A DNA stretch of 64,000 nucleotides from Oscillatoriaceae cyanobacterium M33_DOE_052 (GCA_015296065.1 DVDU01000100.1:1-64000), one strand, 5' to 3'. Positions 25,188 to 35,456 are shown, counted from the stretch's first letter. Notes: generated by a model from the letters alone, not told the origin. Program-made: numbers and translations.

Positions 25188-25631
25188 ATGCCAAATCCTT
25201 TTTTCCTGACTCCTACCATCGTCTGGTTAATCGCTGGCGCCCTTCTCTGCCTGATGGAACTGTTCATCCCCACCGCCTTGGTAGAATTTACGATGGGACT
25301 GAGTGCCTTTATCGTCGCGGGGATTTCCCTAATCTTCCCCCAAGTCGGTTTACAAGTTGCCATCTGGTTCGGCTTGTCCGTCGGCGGTCTCATTGTCACC
25401 CGCCGTCTATTGCCTAAGCGTCGGGTCTCCACTATTGAAGCCGCCCAAGAAGCCGAAACCCTCACAGAAATCCCCCCCGGGGAAGCCGGACGGGTCTTAT
25501 ACGAGGGTAACTCTTGGCGTGCCCGCAGCGATGACCCCCACACCCCGATCGCCCCTAACCAAAAAGTCCTCATCGTGGGGCGAGAAGGTAACACCCTGAT
25601 TGTCGTACCAGAAAATCTCCTGCATTCCTAA
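25188..25631 (+). CDS. NfeD-family membrane protein
   Basis: 147 aa. Two or three N-terminal transmembrane helices (IVWLIAGALLCLMELFIP, FTMGLSAFIVAGISLIFP, QVAIWFGLSVGGLIV) are followed by a soluble OB-fold domain (residues ~80-147: PPGEAGRVLYEGNSWRA, VLIVGREGNTLIVVP). This is the short NfeD1b type, which partners slipin/stomatin proteins in membrane microdomains; a slipin gene follows 173 bp downstream. No Shine-Dalgarno is visible because the leader is occupied by a repeat; a longer frame from 24978 would run through that repeat and is rejected. Confidence 0.9.
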   Translation: MPNPFFLTPTIVWLIAGALLCLMELFIPTALVEFTMGLSAFIVAGISLIFPQVGLQVAIWFGLSVGGLIVTRRLLPKRRVSTIEAAQEAETLTEIPPGEAGRVLYEGNSWRARSDDPHTPIAPNQKVLIVGREGNTLIVVPENLLHS

Positions 25632-25804
25632 ATCAAAATCCTGTTTCTGGTTCGCTATAATCAACTTTTTGTCCTGGGTCATTTGTCCTTTGTGCTTGTT
25701 AATTTGTGTGAATACCTTGGGGGTCATTAATACTTATACAAGTGACAAGTGACCAAAAACCAAGGACCAGTGACAATTAAACCATTACTTTTAGGAAACA
25801 GAAC

Positions 25805-26764
25805 ATGGAAGGATTTTTTTTACTCATTGCCCTAGCCCTCGGTAGTTCTGCCCTAGCTGGCACCGTGAAAATCGTCAATCAAGGCAACGAAGCCCTCGTA
25901 GAGACTCTAGGCAGATATAACGGCAAAAAACTCCAGCCCGGATTAAATTTTGTCGTGCCATTTTTAGATAACATAGTTTACAAAGAAACCATCCGGGAAA
26001 AAGTCCTAGACATTCCCCCCCAGCAGTGCATCACCAAAGATAACGTCTCTATCTCCGTAGATGCTGTAGTTTACTGGCGAATTATGGATATGGAGAAAGC
26101 CTACTACAAAGTAGAAAATCTCCGCCTCGCCATGCAAAACCTCGTCCTCACCCAAATCCGATCGGAAATGGGGAAACTAGAACTAGACGAAACCTTTACC
26201 GCCCGCAGCGAAGTTAACGAAACCCTGCTGCGCGAATTAGATATCGCTACCGCCCCTTGGGGCGTGAAAGTGACTCGCGTAGAACTGCGGGATATCGTCC
26301 CCTCCAAAGCCGTGCAAGAGTCAATGGAATTGCAGATGTCCGCCGAACGAAAAAAGCGGGCAGCCATTTTAAACTCTGAAGGCGAGCGGGAATCAGCCGT
26401 TAATAGTGCTAGAGGTAAAGCCGAAGCCCAGGTTTTAGAAGCCGAAGCCCGCCAAAAATCCGCCATTCTCCAGGCGGAAGCCGAGCAAAAAGCCATCATC
26501 CTCAAAGCCGAAGCTCAGCGTCAAGAGCAAGTCCTGAAAGCTCAAGCCACTGCCCAAGCCTTGCAAATTGTGGCTAAAACCCTCGAAGGCAACCCCCACG
26601 CCAAAGAGTCCCTGCATTTCCTTCTAGCTCAGCAATATTTGGAAATGGGCAGTAAAATCGGCGCCAGCGACAGCAGTAAAGTGATGTTTATGGACCCCCG
26701 CGCCATCCCCGCCACCTTAGAAGGGATTCGCTCCATAGTCAGCGATCGCGATAAATCTGCTTAA
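25805..26764 (+). CDS. SPFH/stomatin-like paraslipin (QmcA-type)
   Basis: 319 aa. An N-terminal membrane anchor ([16 protein letters not shown]) leads into an SPFH domain ([45 protein letters not shown], residues ~20-190), then a long Ala/Glu/Lys coiled coil (residues ~190-250) that drives oligomerisation, and a tail with [12 protein letters not shown]. Slipins form ring-like scaffolds in the membrane with NfeD, the gene just upstream. GGAAACAG precedes the ATG. Confidence 0.92.
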   Translation: MEGFFLLIALALGSSALAGTVKIVNQGNEALVETLGRYNGKKLQPGLNFVVPFLDNIVYKETIREKVLDIPPQQCITKDNVSISVDAVVYWRIMDMEKAYYKVENLRLAMQNLVLTQIRSEMGKLELDETFTARSEVNETLLRELDIATAPWGVKVTRVELRDIVPSKAVQESMELQMSAERKKRAAILNSEGERESAVNSARGKAEAQVLEAEARQKSAILQAEAEQKAIILKAEAQRQEQVLKAQATAQALQIVAKTLEGNPHAKESLHFLLAQQYLEMGSKIGASDSSKVMFMDPRAIPATLEGIRSIVSDRDKSA

Positions 26765-26787
26765 CTGAAGCTCCCGGAGAGGACTCC

Positions 26788-26898
26788 CCCCATCTTACGC
26801 CCCTTTCTCCCTGTTTGGGAGAAAGGGGTTGGGGGATAGAGGGCTCCCCGTCTCCCCGTCTCCCCGTCTCCCCGTCCCCCCGTCCCCCCGTCTCCCCA
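26788..26898. repeat. MITE core copy plus CCCCGTCT tandem repeat
   Basis: 26788-26846 repeats the CCCCTTTCTCCC...GGGAGAAAGGGG hairpin and GGGGATAGAGGG of the MITE-like family, without its ends. 26848-26898 is a tract of about six CCCCGTCTC or CCCCGTCCC units. It sits between the convergent slipin and Fur-family genes and may serve as a two-way terminator. Confidence 0.7.
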
Positions 26899-26902
26899 TC
26901 CC

Positions 26903-27316
26903 CTACTGCTGCGCCAACTGGCAGCGATCGCACAACCCAAAAAACTCCAGAGTGTGATAAAACACCTTAAACTGGTGCGTCGTTTGCAACTGCTCTTCTA
27001 ACTCATGTACCGGACATTCATCAATGGGAATCGACCTGCCACACTGCAAGCAAGTCAGGTGATGTCGGTCTTCCTGGATACTGCTATATAAAGATTCCCC
27101 ATTAGCCAGCGTCCGCACCTGTACCACCCCTTCCAGCTTCAAAGCATCCAAAGCCCGATACACCGTCGCCAGCCCCACAGCTTGATTGCGGTGTCGCAAC
27201 TCCACATATATATCTTGCGCCGAGATGGCTTGCTTGCCGCTCTTGAGCAGGTTTAAAATCCGGTCTTGGCTGCGGGTGCGTTTCATGGAGCTATCCCAGT
27301 TACTTCTCTGCATCAA
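26903..27316 (-). CDS. Fur-family metal-dependent transcription regulator
   Basis: 137 aa (127 if translation starts at the internal Met, 27286). The winged-helix DNA-binding domain contains AISAQDIYVELRHRNQAVG and LATVYRALDALKLEGVV. The metal domain has HHLTCLQCGR and FGLCDRCQ, the two CxxC pairs for structural zinc. Fur, Zur and PerR cannot be separated safely; the sensor ligands HHLTC and HELEEQLQTTHQF are compatible with Zur or PerR. No obvious target gene is adjacent. Confidence 0.88.
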   Translation of the reverse strand: MMQRSNWDSSMKRTRSQDRILNLLKSGKQAISAQDIYVELRHRNQAVGLATVYRALDALKLEGVVQVRTLANGESLYSSIQEDRHHLTCLQCGRSIPIDECPVHELEEQLQTTHQFKVFYHTLEFFGLCDRCQLAQQ

Positions 27317-27695
27317 CCACTGAAATAATTTAATTTAATTTTGCTACAAAAACACGCAGTTCAACAAAATCTCAATTACAACCCCAGTCCAGTGGGCATT
27401 GCCCTAACTACATATTACTTACTACATATTACTCACCCTTCCCCAATGCCCACCCGACTCCTCACCCTTCAGTAAGGCAAGCAATGCCCACCCTTCCGGT
27501 GAACAGAAGCCCCTCTCCCTCTCCGGTCGAGGGGTTTGGGGTGAGAGCAAAGTACATCTAGTCAGATTATTTATGATTTCTTGAGATTTGCGCCGGGAAA
27601 AAAGCGGTATGATAAATTCTGGCGAATTAAACCGCTTTCAAAAACCCGGTTTTTTGCAAAAACTGGGTGGCTAAGGAGAAATCTGGGAATCTGCT
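27317..27695. other. Intergenic region upstream of purS
   Basis: No gene seen. It contains GTGGGCATTGCC and CAATGCCCAC inverted motifs (27393-27495, related to the GGGTGGGCAGTGCC element), a direct repeat ACTACATATTACT near 27408-27433, a CCCCTCTCCCTCTCC...GAGGGG hairpin (27510-27545), and a partial AAAACCCGGTTTTTTG near 27641. Confidence 0.6.
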
Positions 27696-27977
27696 GTGAA
27701 GGAAAAGAAATATCGGGCTCAAATATACGTAACTCTGCGCCCTTCCGTGCTAGATCCGGCGGGCACAGCCGTAGAATCGGGATTGCAGAATATGGGATAC
27801 GCCAACGTCACCGGCGTAAGGATCGGTAAGTATGTAGAACTGACGATCGCGGCGGCGAGCGAAACCGTTGCCCGAGAGCAACTAGATAAAATCTGTGACC
27901 AACTGCTGGCAAATCCCGTAATTGAAAATTATCGGGTGGAATTAACAGAGATTTCTCCGGTGGAGGCAGTGCGGTGA
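27696..27977 (+). CDS. purS: Phosphoribosylformylglycinamidine synthase subunit PurS
   Basis: 93 aa with a GTG start. PurS is the small dimerising subunit of FGAM synthase, step 4 of purine synthesis, bridging PurL and PurQ. The ferredoxin-like signature is plain: [32 protein letters not shown], and [16 protein letters not shown]. It overlaps purQ by 4 bases. purL is not in the window. Confidence 0.95.
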   Translation: MKEKKYRAQIYVTLRPSVLDPAGTAVESGLQNMGYANVTGVRIGKYVELTIAAASETVAREQLDKICDQLLANPVIENYRVELTEISPVEAVR

Positions 27978-28654
27978 AATTTGGAGTAGTAGTATTTCCC
28001 GGCTCAAACTGCGATCGAGACGTGGTGTGGGTGACGCAACACCTGCTCAACCAACCCACCCGCCTCATTTGGCATCAAGAAACCGACATTAGCGATATCG
28101 ATGTCATTGTCCTACCAGGAGGTTTCAGCTACGGCGACTATCTCCGCTGTGGCGCGATCGCCCGCTTCTCCCCCGTGATGACGGAAATCGTCCAACACGC
28201 CCAAAAAGGCAAATCCGTCATCGGCATTTGCAACGGTTTCCAAATTCTCACCGAAGTCGGACTACTGCCTGGAGCTTTAGCCCGCAACCGTGACCTCCAC
28301 TTTATCTGCGATCGGGTTCCCCTCAAAGTCGTTCGTACCGATATCCCCTGGACCAAAGCCTACACCACCGGCGAAATCATCACCCTCCCCATTGCCCACG
28401 GCGAAGGACGCTACTACGCCGACAGCGACACCCTCAGCCAGTTAGAAGACAACCAGCAAATACTCTTCCGCTACTGCACCAACAGCGGCGAAATTACCAC
28501 CGCAGGCAACCCTAACGGTTCCCTCAATCACATCGCCGGTATCTGCAACCAGCGTGGTAACGTCCTCGGGATGATGCCCCACCCCGAACGAGCCGCCGAC
28601 CCCGCCACCGGCGGTATCGATGGCATGAAACTGTTTCAAGGACTGCTCTGTTAG
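27974..28654 (+). CDS. purQ: Phosphoribosylformylglycinamidine synthase subunit PurQ
   Basis: 226 aa, the class I glutamine amidotransferase subunit of FGAM synthase, supplying ammonia to PurL. The catalytic Cys is in [10 protein letters not shown] (about C86) and the His-Glu pair in MMPHPERA near the C-terminus; [12 protein letters not shown] and [12 protein letters not shown] are typical. The GTG start overlaps the purS stop (GTGA), so translation is coupled. The stop is followed at once by palindromic repeats. Confidence 0.97.
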   Translation: MKFGVVVFPGSNCDRDVVWVTQHLLNQPTRLIWHQETDISDIDVIVLPGGFSYGDYLRCGAIARFSPVMTEIVQHAQKGKSVIGICNGFQILTEVGLLPGALARNRDLHFICDRVPLKVVRTDIPWTKAYTTGEIITLPIAHGEGRYYADSDTLSQLEDNQQILFRYCTNSGEITTAGNPNGSLNHIAGICNQRGNVLGMMPHPERAADPATGGIDGMKLFQGLLC

Positions 28655-28930
28655 GCTCGTAGTTGGGCTTCAGCCCCATCTTGGCTCGTAGTTGGGCTGA
28701 AGCCCAAAAAATGAGAACCTCTCTCAGAGGCTCTCCTAGGCTCGTAGTTGGGCTTCAGCCCAAAAAATGAGAACCTCTCTCAGAGGGCTAAAGCCCAACT
28801 ACGAACCCGAAAAAGAGGGCTAAAGCCCAACTACAAACCCGAAAACTAAAGCCCTACTACGAACCCGAAAAAGAGGGCTAAAGCCCTACTACGAACCTCC
28901 TCCTTTGGGCTAAAGCCCAACTACAAACCA
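28655..28930. repeat. GGGCT(T/G)CAGCCC / GGGCTAAAGCCC array in both orientations
   Basis: The first units read GGCTCGTAGTTGGGCTTCAGCCC and the later ones GGGCTAAAGCCCAACTACGAACCC, so the array changes orientation near 28780 and folds into one large inverted repeat between convergent genes. A 39-bp piece including ATGAGAACCTCTCTCAGAGG occurs twice (~28710 and ~28765). The last unit supplies the stop codon of the following gene. Confidence 0.85.
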
Positions 28931-30009
28931 GCCACAGGCAAACGCACCGTAAAAGTAGTACCAACCCCTTCGGTACTATCTACAGATATCTTGCCTCCGT
29001 GGAGTTCCACACAATACTTGACAATATTTAAGCCCAACCCCGTGCCCTTAATTTTCCCAGTATTGGTCGCCCGGTAGAAAGGTTGAAACAGTTGTTTTAA
29101 GTCATTGGGTGGGATACCGATACCCCTATCTTGAACCATCAAAACTATTGCCGATGCACTGTAAGTGAGCAGGAAATCTACGGTTGTGCCTTCTGGGGAA
29201 TACTTGAGCGCATTAGAGAGCAAATTTTGCAGGATATGCCCCAGGAGTTTTTGATCCAAGTAGGTGTGAGCAGGAGTGCCCATCACCTGGAAATTCAGGG
29301 TATGTTTATGGCGATCGCCCACCCTTAACTGGTCCACCAACTCCAGACAAAACTGAGTCAAATCTAGAGGTTGCGGGTTAAAGTGCAACTGCCCCGAATC
29401 CGCCTGACTCACCAAGAGCAGCTCATCGATGGTTTCCGTCATCGCCTGCACCGCACTTTCAATGCGCTGGTAAGATTTTTGTTTTTTCTCCTCCGACAGC
29501 TTATCACTATAATGCTTCAGCAACTCCGAAGAACTCAAAATCGCCGTCAAAGGCGTGCGCAGTTCGTGAGAGGTTTGGGAGATAAACCGGCTTTTCAACT
29601 GATTGGCGTCCTGCTGTTTTTGCAGTTCCTCACGCTGCTGCATTTCCCCTAGATGCTTTTGCCAAGCAATTTCCACCGTGGCTTGTAAGTCTTGGGGTTT
29701 AAATGGCTTCACCAGATAGCCGAGGGGTTCCGTGACTTTAGCACGCCCGATCGTATCTCTATCCCCGTAGGCAGTCATAAAAATTACCGGGATATTCAAA
29801 TAACGAAGGGTAGCGGCGGCTGTCACCCCATCTATTTGTCCCTGGAGCATGATATCCATCAGCACCAAATCCGGCTTTAACGCCGCTGTCGCAGTTATTG
29901 CCTCCTCCCCAGAATCCACTATCCCCGCCACAGCATATCCCAAATCCTGCAAAGTTTCTGACAGATTTTCGGCGGCGATTAGTTCATCTTCCACAATTAA
30001 AATTTTCAT
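28921..30009 (-). CDS. Receiver-histidine kinase hybrid
   Basis: About 362 aa from MKILIVEDE (an upstream in-frame ATG lies at 30021). Residues 1-120 are a receiver (VEDE; phospho-Asp in VLMDIMLQG; Lys in YLVKPF). A coiled linker leads to HisKA with SHELRTPLTAI (~residue 155) and a HATPase domain: NLLSNALKYSPEG, DRGIGIPP and GTGLGLNIVKYC. It starts 14 bp after the giant sensor kinase and is probably its partner. The stop codon lies inside the adjoining palindromic repeat, so the last residues (VAGL) may have been altered by repeat insertion. Confidence 0.92.
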   Translation of the reverse strand: MKILIVEDELIAAENLSETLQDLGYAVAGIVDSGEEAITATAALKPDLVLMDIMLQGQIDGVTAAATLRYLNIPVIFMTAYGDRDTIGRAKVTEPLGYLVKPFKPQDLQATVEIAWQKHLGEMQQREELQKQQDANQLKSRFISQTSHELRTPLTAILSSSELLKHYSDKLSEEKKQKSYQRIESAVQAMTETIDELLLVSQADSGQLHFNPQPLDLTQFCLELVDQLRVGDRHKHTLNFQVMGTPAHTYLDQKLLGHILQNLLSNALKYSPEGTTVDFLLTYSASAIVLMVQDRGIGIPPNDLKQLFQPFYRATNTGKIKGTGLGLNIVKYCVELHGGKISVDSTEGVGTTFTVRLPVAGL

Positions 30010-30023
30010 CGAATTATCCATAC

Positions 30024-33000
30024 CTAAAACCTCTGTTTGTAATTTAACTCGCGAAAAACAATCTCAAACCTAGCTCCCGAATCGTTTTTTACATACAGTT
30101 CCCCTTTAATTTGCTTAGTTAAAATTCTCATTAAGCGCCACCCAAAAGAATTGGCTTTTTGCCAATCCATGTTGGTGGGTAAACCTCCGCCATTATCAGA
30201 CACCGTTAAGTGATACATATCTGGCTTCTGCAATTCTATAAATATCTTGCCTTTTTGCCGCTCCTTAAAAGCGTGTTTCAGCGCATTGGAAATCAGCTCA
30301 TTCAGAATTAAACTGCAAGGGATGGCCGTTTCCAAATTCAAAAACAGCGGTTGGAGATTTAGATCATATTCAATAGCCTTAGACCCCACATTATAAGACG
30401 CCAACAATTGCAGCGCCATCCGCTTGATATAATCCCCAAAATTTATCCGCCCCAAGTCAGAAGAGCTGTAAAGCTGCTCGTGAATCAGAGCCATCGCTTG
30501 AATCCGGGTCTGACTGTCTGCAAATAATTGGCGGTCTTTTTCATTATCCATAGTCCGGGACTGGAGGTCAAGGAGACTGGAAATAACGTGTAAATTATTT
30601 TTCACCCGATGGTGAATCTCTTTCAGCAGCACTTCTTTTTCGGCGAGAGATGCCTTGAGCAGCCCCTCAGCCCGTTCCCGTTCCCGCAGAGCTGCGAAAA
30701 CATCGCTGATATCTCGACCTTCTGCAATCAAAAATACCACTTGTCCCGTGGCATTTTTCACCGGCTTGATGGAAAAGTCAATCGTCAGCACCTGAGTATT
30801 TACACCAAATACTTCCACTTCATAGCGGACGAAATCCCCAGCAGCAGCGCGGACAACCGCATCATGTAACTGGCTTTGAGTCTCTGGGGAGATTTGCCAC
30901 CAGTGAGTTTCCCAAAACGGCAGTCCCACTACATCATCACAATTAATATTGCCAAAATCCAAGGCAGTTTGATTGGCTTCCAAAACTCTGCCATCGGGAC
31001 GCACTAGGACCACCAGTTCAAAAGTCTGGTTGAAAATGGCGCGGAATTTGCGCTCGCTTTCCTGAATAGCATCCACCAGTTGCGCTTGCGCTAAAGCGAT
31101 ACCTACTTGGTTAGCTAGCTGCTGCAGCAAATCAACTTCAAAATCAGACCATTCTCTCGGTCCGCTGCATTGGTGAGCGATGAGCAACCCCCAGAGGCGA
31201 TCTCCTTGCAAAATCGGCACCACCAGCTTGGCTCTCACCCCGAAAGTGGCGACGAATTTGGCTAAGCAGCCTGATATCTGGGCATCTTCAGTATGCACAT
31301 CCGCAAGGGCGCATACCCGTCCGGCGGCGTACAGGTTCTGGTATTCTATGGGAAACACTTCTTCGGGAAATGACATACCCATAATTGCGGGCAAACCTGG
31401 TATCACCGCTTCGGTAATAGCTTTGCCACTGCCATCGGCAAATACCTGATATACTAGCACTCGGTCCGCCTGGAGGATATGTTGCACTTCCATCACCGTG
31501 GTTTGCAGGATTTCTTCCAGGCGCAAAGACTGACGAATTTTTAGGGTGATATCAGTAAACAGCCGGGATTTTAAATTTTGTCGCTTCAAAGCAGCCTCAG
31601 CGGTGGCTCGCCGTTGCTGCGCTCTAATTTCCTTTAACCGCACCGCCAAGTAGTCTGCTACTTCTACAATAGTGGTCATCTCGTAATGACTCCACCGCCA
31701 AGGACTGTTTGCCCCGAAAGACAAGACACAGCATTCTGGCAGTGGCAGTGGCACTTGCAGATATGCCTCCACCCCAAGACTGGCCAAGAAATCTTTCAGG
31801 GGTGGTATGTCCGCCACCTCTGTCAATTTATCAATAATTATGGACTTGTGGCTGCGCAATTGGGCTAAGTAGCTGGGGTAGTCCTGCAGGTCTAGTTGAT
31901 AGCCTGTGCCCGGTATCATGGTCTGTGTTTGCTGTCCATTTTCTGGCTGTACTGGTAGCCAGCGGGGCACTACCGCCTCCACCACTTCCAGTTTTCCCCG
32001 GTGGTCAACTTTGGTGTAAGCCACCCGCAGGTCCGGGAATTGTTTGCCAATTAGCTCGATCGTGGTGGCAATAGCATCAGACTCAGACATACTTGGGGTG
32101 AGACTCAGCCCGATGTTGTTAATCAACTTCATACAGGACTGGCTTTCCCACAATGCCTGCTCCGCCTGTTTGCGCTCGGTGATTTCCCACTCTAGTTGTT
32201 TCACCGTTGCTCGCAGCTCGGCGGTGCGATCTTCCACTCGGGTTTCCAGCTCTTGTTTGGCTCCTGCCAAAGCCATCTCTACTTGCTTGCGCTCTTCGAT
32301 TTCGGTTTGGGCTCGGCGATATAGTTCTGACTGAAAGATGGCAATTCCGATCTGGGTTGCCAGTTGCTGGAGTAAATTTTTCTCTAATTGCTGCCAATGT
32401 CTCACGCCAGAGCATTGGTGGGCGATGAGCAATCCCCACAACTGCTCACCTACTAATATGGGGACTACTAGATTAGCGCGCACTTGCAATCCAGCGAGCA
32501 TTTCCAGGTAACAGGGGCTGAGATTGGCTGTGTAGATATCTTCGATTTCAGACCAGTGTCCCTGCTGGTAGCGTTCGATCATTTTCGGCATACAGGGTTC
32601 TTCAATAAATCGACCAAAAATCGATAATTGGGGGATCACCACTGATTCCACAGCTACGATGCCATTCCAGTCGGGTTGAAAGCGGTAGATGATTACCCGG
32701 TCTGCATCCAAAAGTTGTCTGACTTCTGTGACTGCGGTTTGCAGGATTTCTTCTAGGTGTAATGATTGGCGGATGCGTCCGAGCATCTCTGCTAAGAGCC
32801 GATCGTACCTGGCCTGCTCTTGCAGCATCGCCGTCCGCTCCTCTACCAGTTGTGTCAAACCAGTGTTTTGCCGCTGAATCAGTTCCGTTTTTTCCCTTTC
32901 CAGCACGGCTAATTGGGTCTGTAAGCTGCCCACCACACGGTAAATTTCCTCAACCGATTCTAGGGATAGCAGTAAGCTGGTGTGGGAGACAATCCCTACC

Positions 33001-33794
33001 AGTTCTCCTTGAGCGTCACATACGACTAATCTCCCCACGTGATACTTTTGCATCTGGGTTTGAGCTGTCCACAGGGAGTCCGTTGGCTGTAGGCAAAAGG
33101 GCAGCTCCCGCACGATGGTTTGTGCCTGAATCTTGGCTAAATCCTTGGCCATCACAGGCACCTGGAGGATATCTGCTTCGGTGATTGTACCTATGGGTAG
33201 GCGCCCGCCGGTGTGGGCGGTGTCACAAATCACTACGGAACTGACGCGATGGGCGGCCATTAATTGCACCACTTCTAAGGCTGACGCGGTGAGGGGAGCG
33301 ATGACTACTTCTGTCTCCATGACTTCTGCCACTCGCCGCCACTTCAACCAGCTCGAGGGATCCAACATCTGGCAAATCCGATCGTGGGTGACAACGCCAA
33401 CTAATTGCCCCACTTCGTCCACAATTGGCAGGTGCCGAATCCGGTGCTGCCGGAACAGCGATAATGCGGCAAAAATATCCTTAAACTCTGACTCCGCCAA
33501 GGTGATCACTTTTGTGGTCATTACTTCACTTACGGTGACACCTTGGAGGTTTGCCCCCTCGGCAGTGATCCGCACGGCATCCCGCCTGGTGAAGATGCCA
33601 GCCATCCGCTCTCCCTCCAGGACGATGAGATAGCTATGGTTTCTGCTGGTCAGCTCTGGCTCTATCCCTAAGCCTCGTTGACTCATCAGCGCAATAGCTT
33701 TTGATAGGGGTATTTCAGGGCATACCGTTATGGGGTGGCGATCGATCGCCTCCCCAGGAGAAGGTAATTTGATTGGTTCATTCTGTGCAGCCAT
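30024..33794 (-). CDS. Multi-sensor histidine kinase: CBS x4, GAF x3, PAS, HWE/HisKA_2-type kinase
   Basis: 1256 aa. Four CBS motifs fill residues ~10-285 (EVMTTKVITLAESEF, EVMETEVVIAPLTAS), a ligand-binding module usually for adenosyl nucleotides. GAF domains follow at ~335-500, ~550-700 and ~715-885, PAS at ~905-1025, then EIHHRVKNNLHVISSLLDLQ (HisKA_2, ~1050) and HATPase with NELISNALKHAF and SDNGGGLP. GAF1 (IYTANLSPCYLEML, C428) and GAF3 (SGCLAKF, C843) carry a Cys at the bilin-attachment position of phytochrome-like GAF domains, but with Tyr or Leu in place of the following His. No membrane segment, so cytoplasmic. Two-gene operon with the hybrid kinase downstream. Confidence 0.92.
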   Translation of the reverse strand: MAAQNEPIKLPSPGEAIDRHPITVCPEIPLSKAIALMSQRGLGIEPELTSRNHSYLIVLEGERMAGIFTRRDAVRITAEGANLQGVTVSEVMTTKVITLAESEFKDIFAALSLFRQHRIRHLPIVDEVGQLVGVVTHDRICQMLDPSSWLKWRRVAEVMETEVVIAPLTASALEVVQLMAAHRVSSVVICDTAHTGGRLPIGTITEADILQVPVMAKDLAKIQAQTIVRELPFCLQPTDSLWTAQTQMQKYHVGRLVVCDAQGELVGIVSHTSLLLSLESVEEIYRVVGSLQTQLAVLEREKTELIQRQNTGLTQLVEERTAMLQEQARYDRLLAEMLGRIRQSLHLEEILQTAVTEVRQLLDADRVIIYRFQPDWNGIVAVESVVIPQLSIFGRFIEEPCMPKMIERYQQGHWSEIEDIYTANLSPCYLEMLAGLQVRANLVVPILVGEQLWGLLIAHQCSGVRHWQQLEKNLLQQLATQIGIAIFQSELYRRAQTEIEERKQVEMALAGAKQELETRVEDRTAELRATVKQLEWEITERKQAEQALWESQSCMKLINNIGLSLTPSMSESDAIATTIELIGKQFPDLRVAYTKVDHRGKLEVVEAVVPRWLPVQPENGQQTQTMIPGTGYQLDLQDYPSYLAQLRSHKSIIIDKLTEVADIPPLKDFLASLGVEAYLQVPLPLPECCVLSFGANSPWRWSHYEMTTIVEVADYLAVRLKEIRAQQRRATAEAALKRQNLKSRLFTDITLKIRQSLRLEEILQTTVMEVQHILQADRVLVYQVFADGSGKAITEAVIPGLPAIMGMSFPEEVFPIEYQNLYAAGRVCALADVHTEDAQISGCLAKFVATFGVRAKLVVPILQGDRLWGLLIAHQCSGPREWSDFEVDLLQQLANQVGIALAQAQLVDAIQESERKFRAIFNQTFELVVLVRPDGRVLEANQTALDFGNINCDDVVGLPFWETHWWQISPETQSQLHDAVVRAAAGDFVRYEVEVFGVNTQVLTIDFSIKPVKNATGQVVFLIAEGRDISDVFAALRERERAEGLLKASLAEKEVLLKEIHHRVKNNLHVISSLLDLQSRTMDNEKDRQLFADSQTRIQAMALIHEQLYSSSDLGRINFGDYIKRMALQLLASYNVGSKAIEYDLNLQPLFLNLETAIPCSLILNELISNALKHAFKERQKGKIFIELQKPDMYHLTVSDNGGGLPTNMDWQKANSFGWRLMRILTKQIKGELYVKNDSGARFEIVFRELNYKQRF

Positions 33795-34077
33795 TTCTTT
33801 ATCGGTTAATACCTACGTGCCGCCAATCTAGCTTATCCGGTTTAACCCAAAACCACCATCTATATTTAGCATAATCATATTTTCCTATCATTCCATCCGC
33901 CATTTGGCGTATGTTCTCACCATAAATTAACGTGAAAATACGGAGATTAAATTTTAGTGGATTGCCCAAAGACCCCCTTTTTTCCTTTAACCCGAAAAAA
34001 TACTTATTAGACATCTCCAAAATAAAAAGCACAGGGGATGTCAATTGTGGTATAATATAATTTTACCGGGTTAAACC

Positions 34078-34970
34078 ATGAGCCAACTGGGAGACTATAT
34101 CGACAACCATCCCGACTCAGCCAAAAGGCTAGTTGGACTAGATTACTCACAGCTAATCGAGTTAATTAGTCACGCGGAAAGATTACACGAAGATAAAAAA
34201 AGACCAGAGAAAATCAAAAAATTAGAATTATCAAAGCAGGTGGGGGGAGACGGCCAAAGTTAAGTGGTCGTGACCAAATTCTCTTGACCTTGACTTACTT
34301 GCATAATTTGCCGACCTTTCAAATGTTAGGAGTTCAATTTGGTATCAGTGCATCAGCCGCCAATTACATATTTCATTACTGTTTGGGGATTCTCCGAGAG
34401 TTGCTGCCAGCTTCCCTGGTAGAGCAAGTCAAAAAAAATGAATCGGATTGGTCATGGATATCAGAAATATTGGCATAATTTGAGTTAATAGTAGATAGCT
34501 ATGAGCAGCCCAGGCTAATGCCGACATCATCCGAGGAGCAAAAAAAGTTCTCTTCGGGCAAGCAAAAAAGGCACACCTTGAAAAACCAATTAATCGTGAT
34601 GCCTTCAGGCCAAGAGATAGTTGATGTGGTAGCTGGGGAACCAGGGACAACTAGCGATATCAATATTTGGCGGTCTCGCTGCGCAGAATTTAGTAAACCC
34701 CAAAAATTTCAAGGAGATAAAGATTATGTGGGAGACCCCGAATTGACCCGCCTCAGAAACAACCCAAAAATCAAGTTATGCCGAAAAATATCAAGGGATT
34801 AAACCAAAAAAAATCTCGAAAAAGGGTGGTAGTATAGCATCTGATTAGATTGGTACAAACTTTCAGGATAGCTGCCGAAATATTTTGGTTAAATTTTGAT
34901 ACGTATAACCGCGTAATTATGACGGTATGTGGATGAATTAGATGGCGAATCGGTGCCCTAGTAATTTTTG
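34078..34970 (+). pseudogene. Decayed IS5-like (DDE_Tnp_4) transposase
   Basis: Fragments in changing frames follow the order of a DDE_Tnp_4 transposase: LVGLDYSQLIELISHAERLH (34135-), LTLTYLHNLPTFQMLGVQFG, SDWSWISEIL, then VDSYEQPR, SGKQKRHTLKNQLIVMPSG (with the DDE His-Thr region), VAGEPGTTSDINIWR and FQGDKDYVGDPELTRL; the last part (LIRLVQTFRIAAEIFWLNF) is seen near 34840-34895. At least two frameshifts and several stops break it, and the DDE region is incomplete. TATAAT at 34051 lies upstream. Terminal inverted repeats are not evident. Confidence 0.8.
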
Positions 34971-35438
34971 GCTAAACTCCTCAATATTTGGAAAAAATAT
35001 GAAATAATCATCTCTCATAAATTCGTTTTATTTTGACGGCACCACTGTCAAATGCTGATTATACCGTTTATTTTTGAAGGCAGGTCAGGTGAAATCTAGA
35101 CAGCCAGAACTCAATGGGGGAAATGCTTGGGAATTTTTTGGAGATGTCTATTGTTTTGTGGCTTTTAGTTCGATCGCTAATTATGCTTACGCACAATTTA
35201 CGACCATAAGATTGCCAATGCCGCTGATGCCCCTCCCCAGTGGCAGTGGGAAGGGGCGATCGACCGGGGTGGGGGGCTCGGATAGCTATTGTTATAAATG
35301 GGGTTGACATTTACTCAAGAGTTGTGCTAGCATGGAATTGGTGATTTAATCGTCATGGTCTCCCCTTGATCGGCACCAAATCACTCAAATTACATCAGGC
35401 TGTCACCCAAAAACCGCCGAGGTTATGATGTATTTGCT
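34971..35438. other. Intergenic stretch, no gene seen
   Basis: AT-rich sequence between the transposase remnant and the response regulator. CCCCTCCCCAGTGGCAGTGGGAAGGGG near 35225-35250 can fold into a hairpin. Nothing coding is convincing. Confidence 0.55.
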
Positions 35439-35456
35439 ATGTCCTACATACGGGTT

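Noticed and set aside
33799-34044. 81-codon minus-strand frame between the giant kinase and the transposase remnant
   Set aside because: No ribosome site, no recognisable features and an unusual composition; probably chance.
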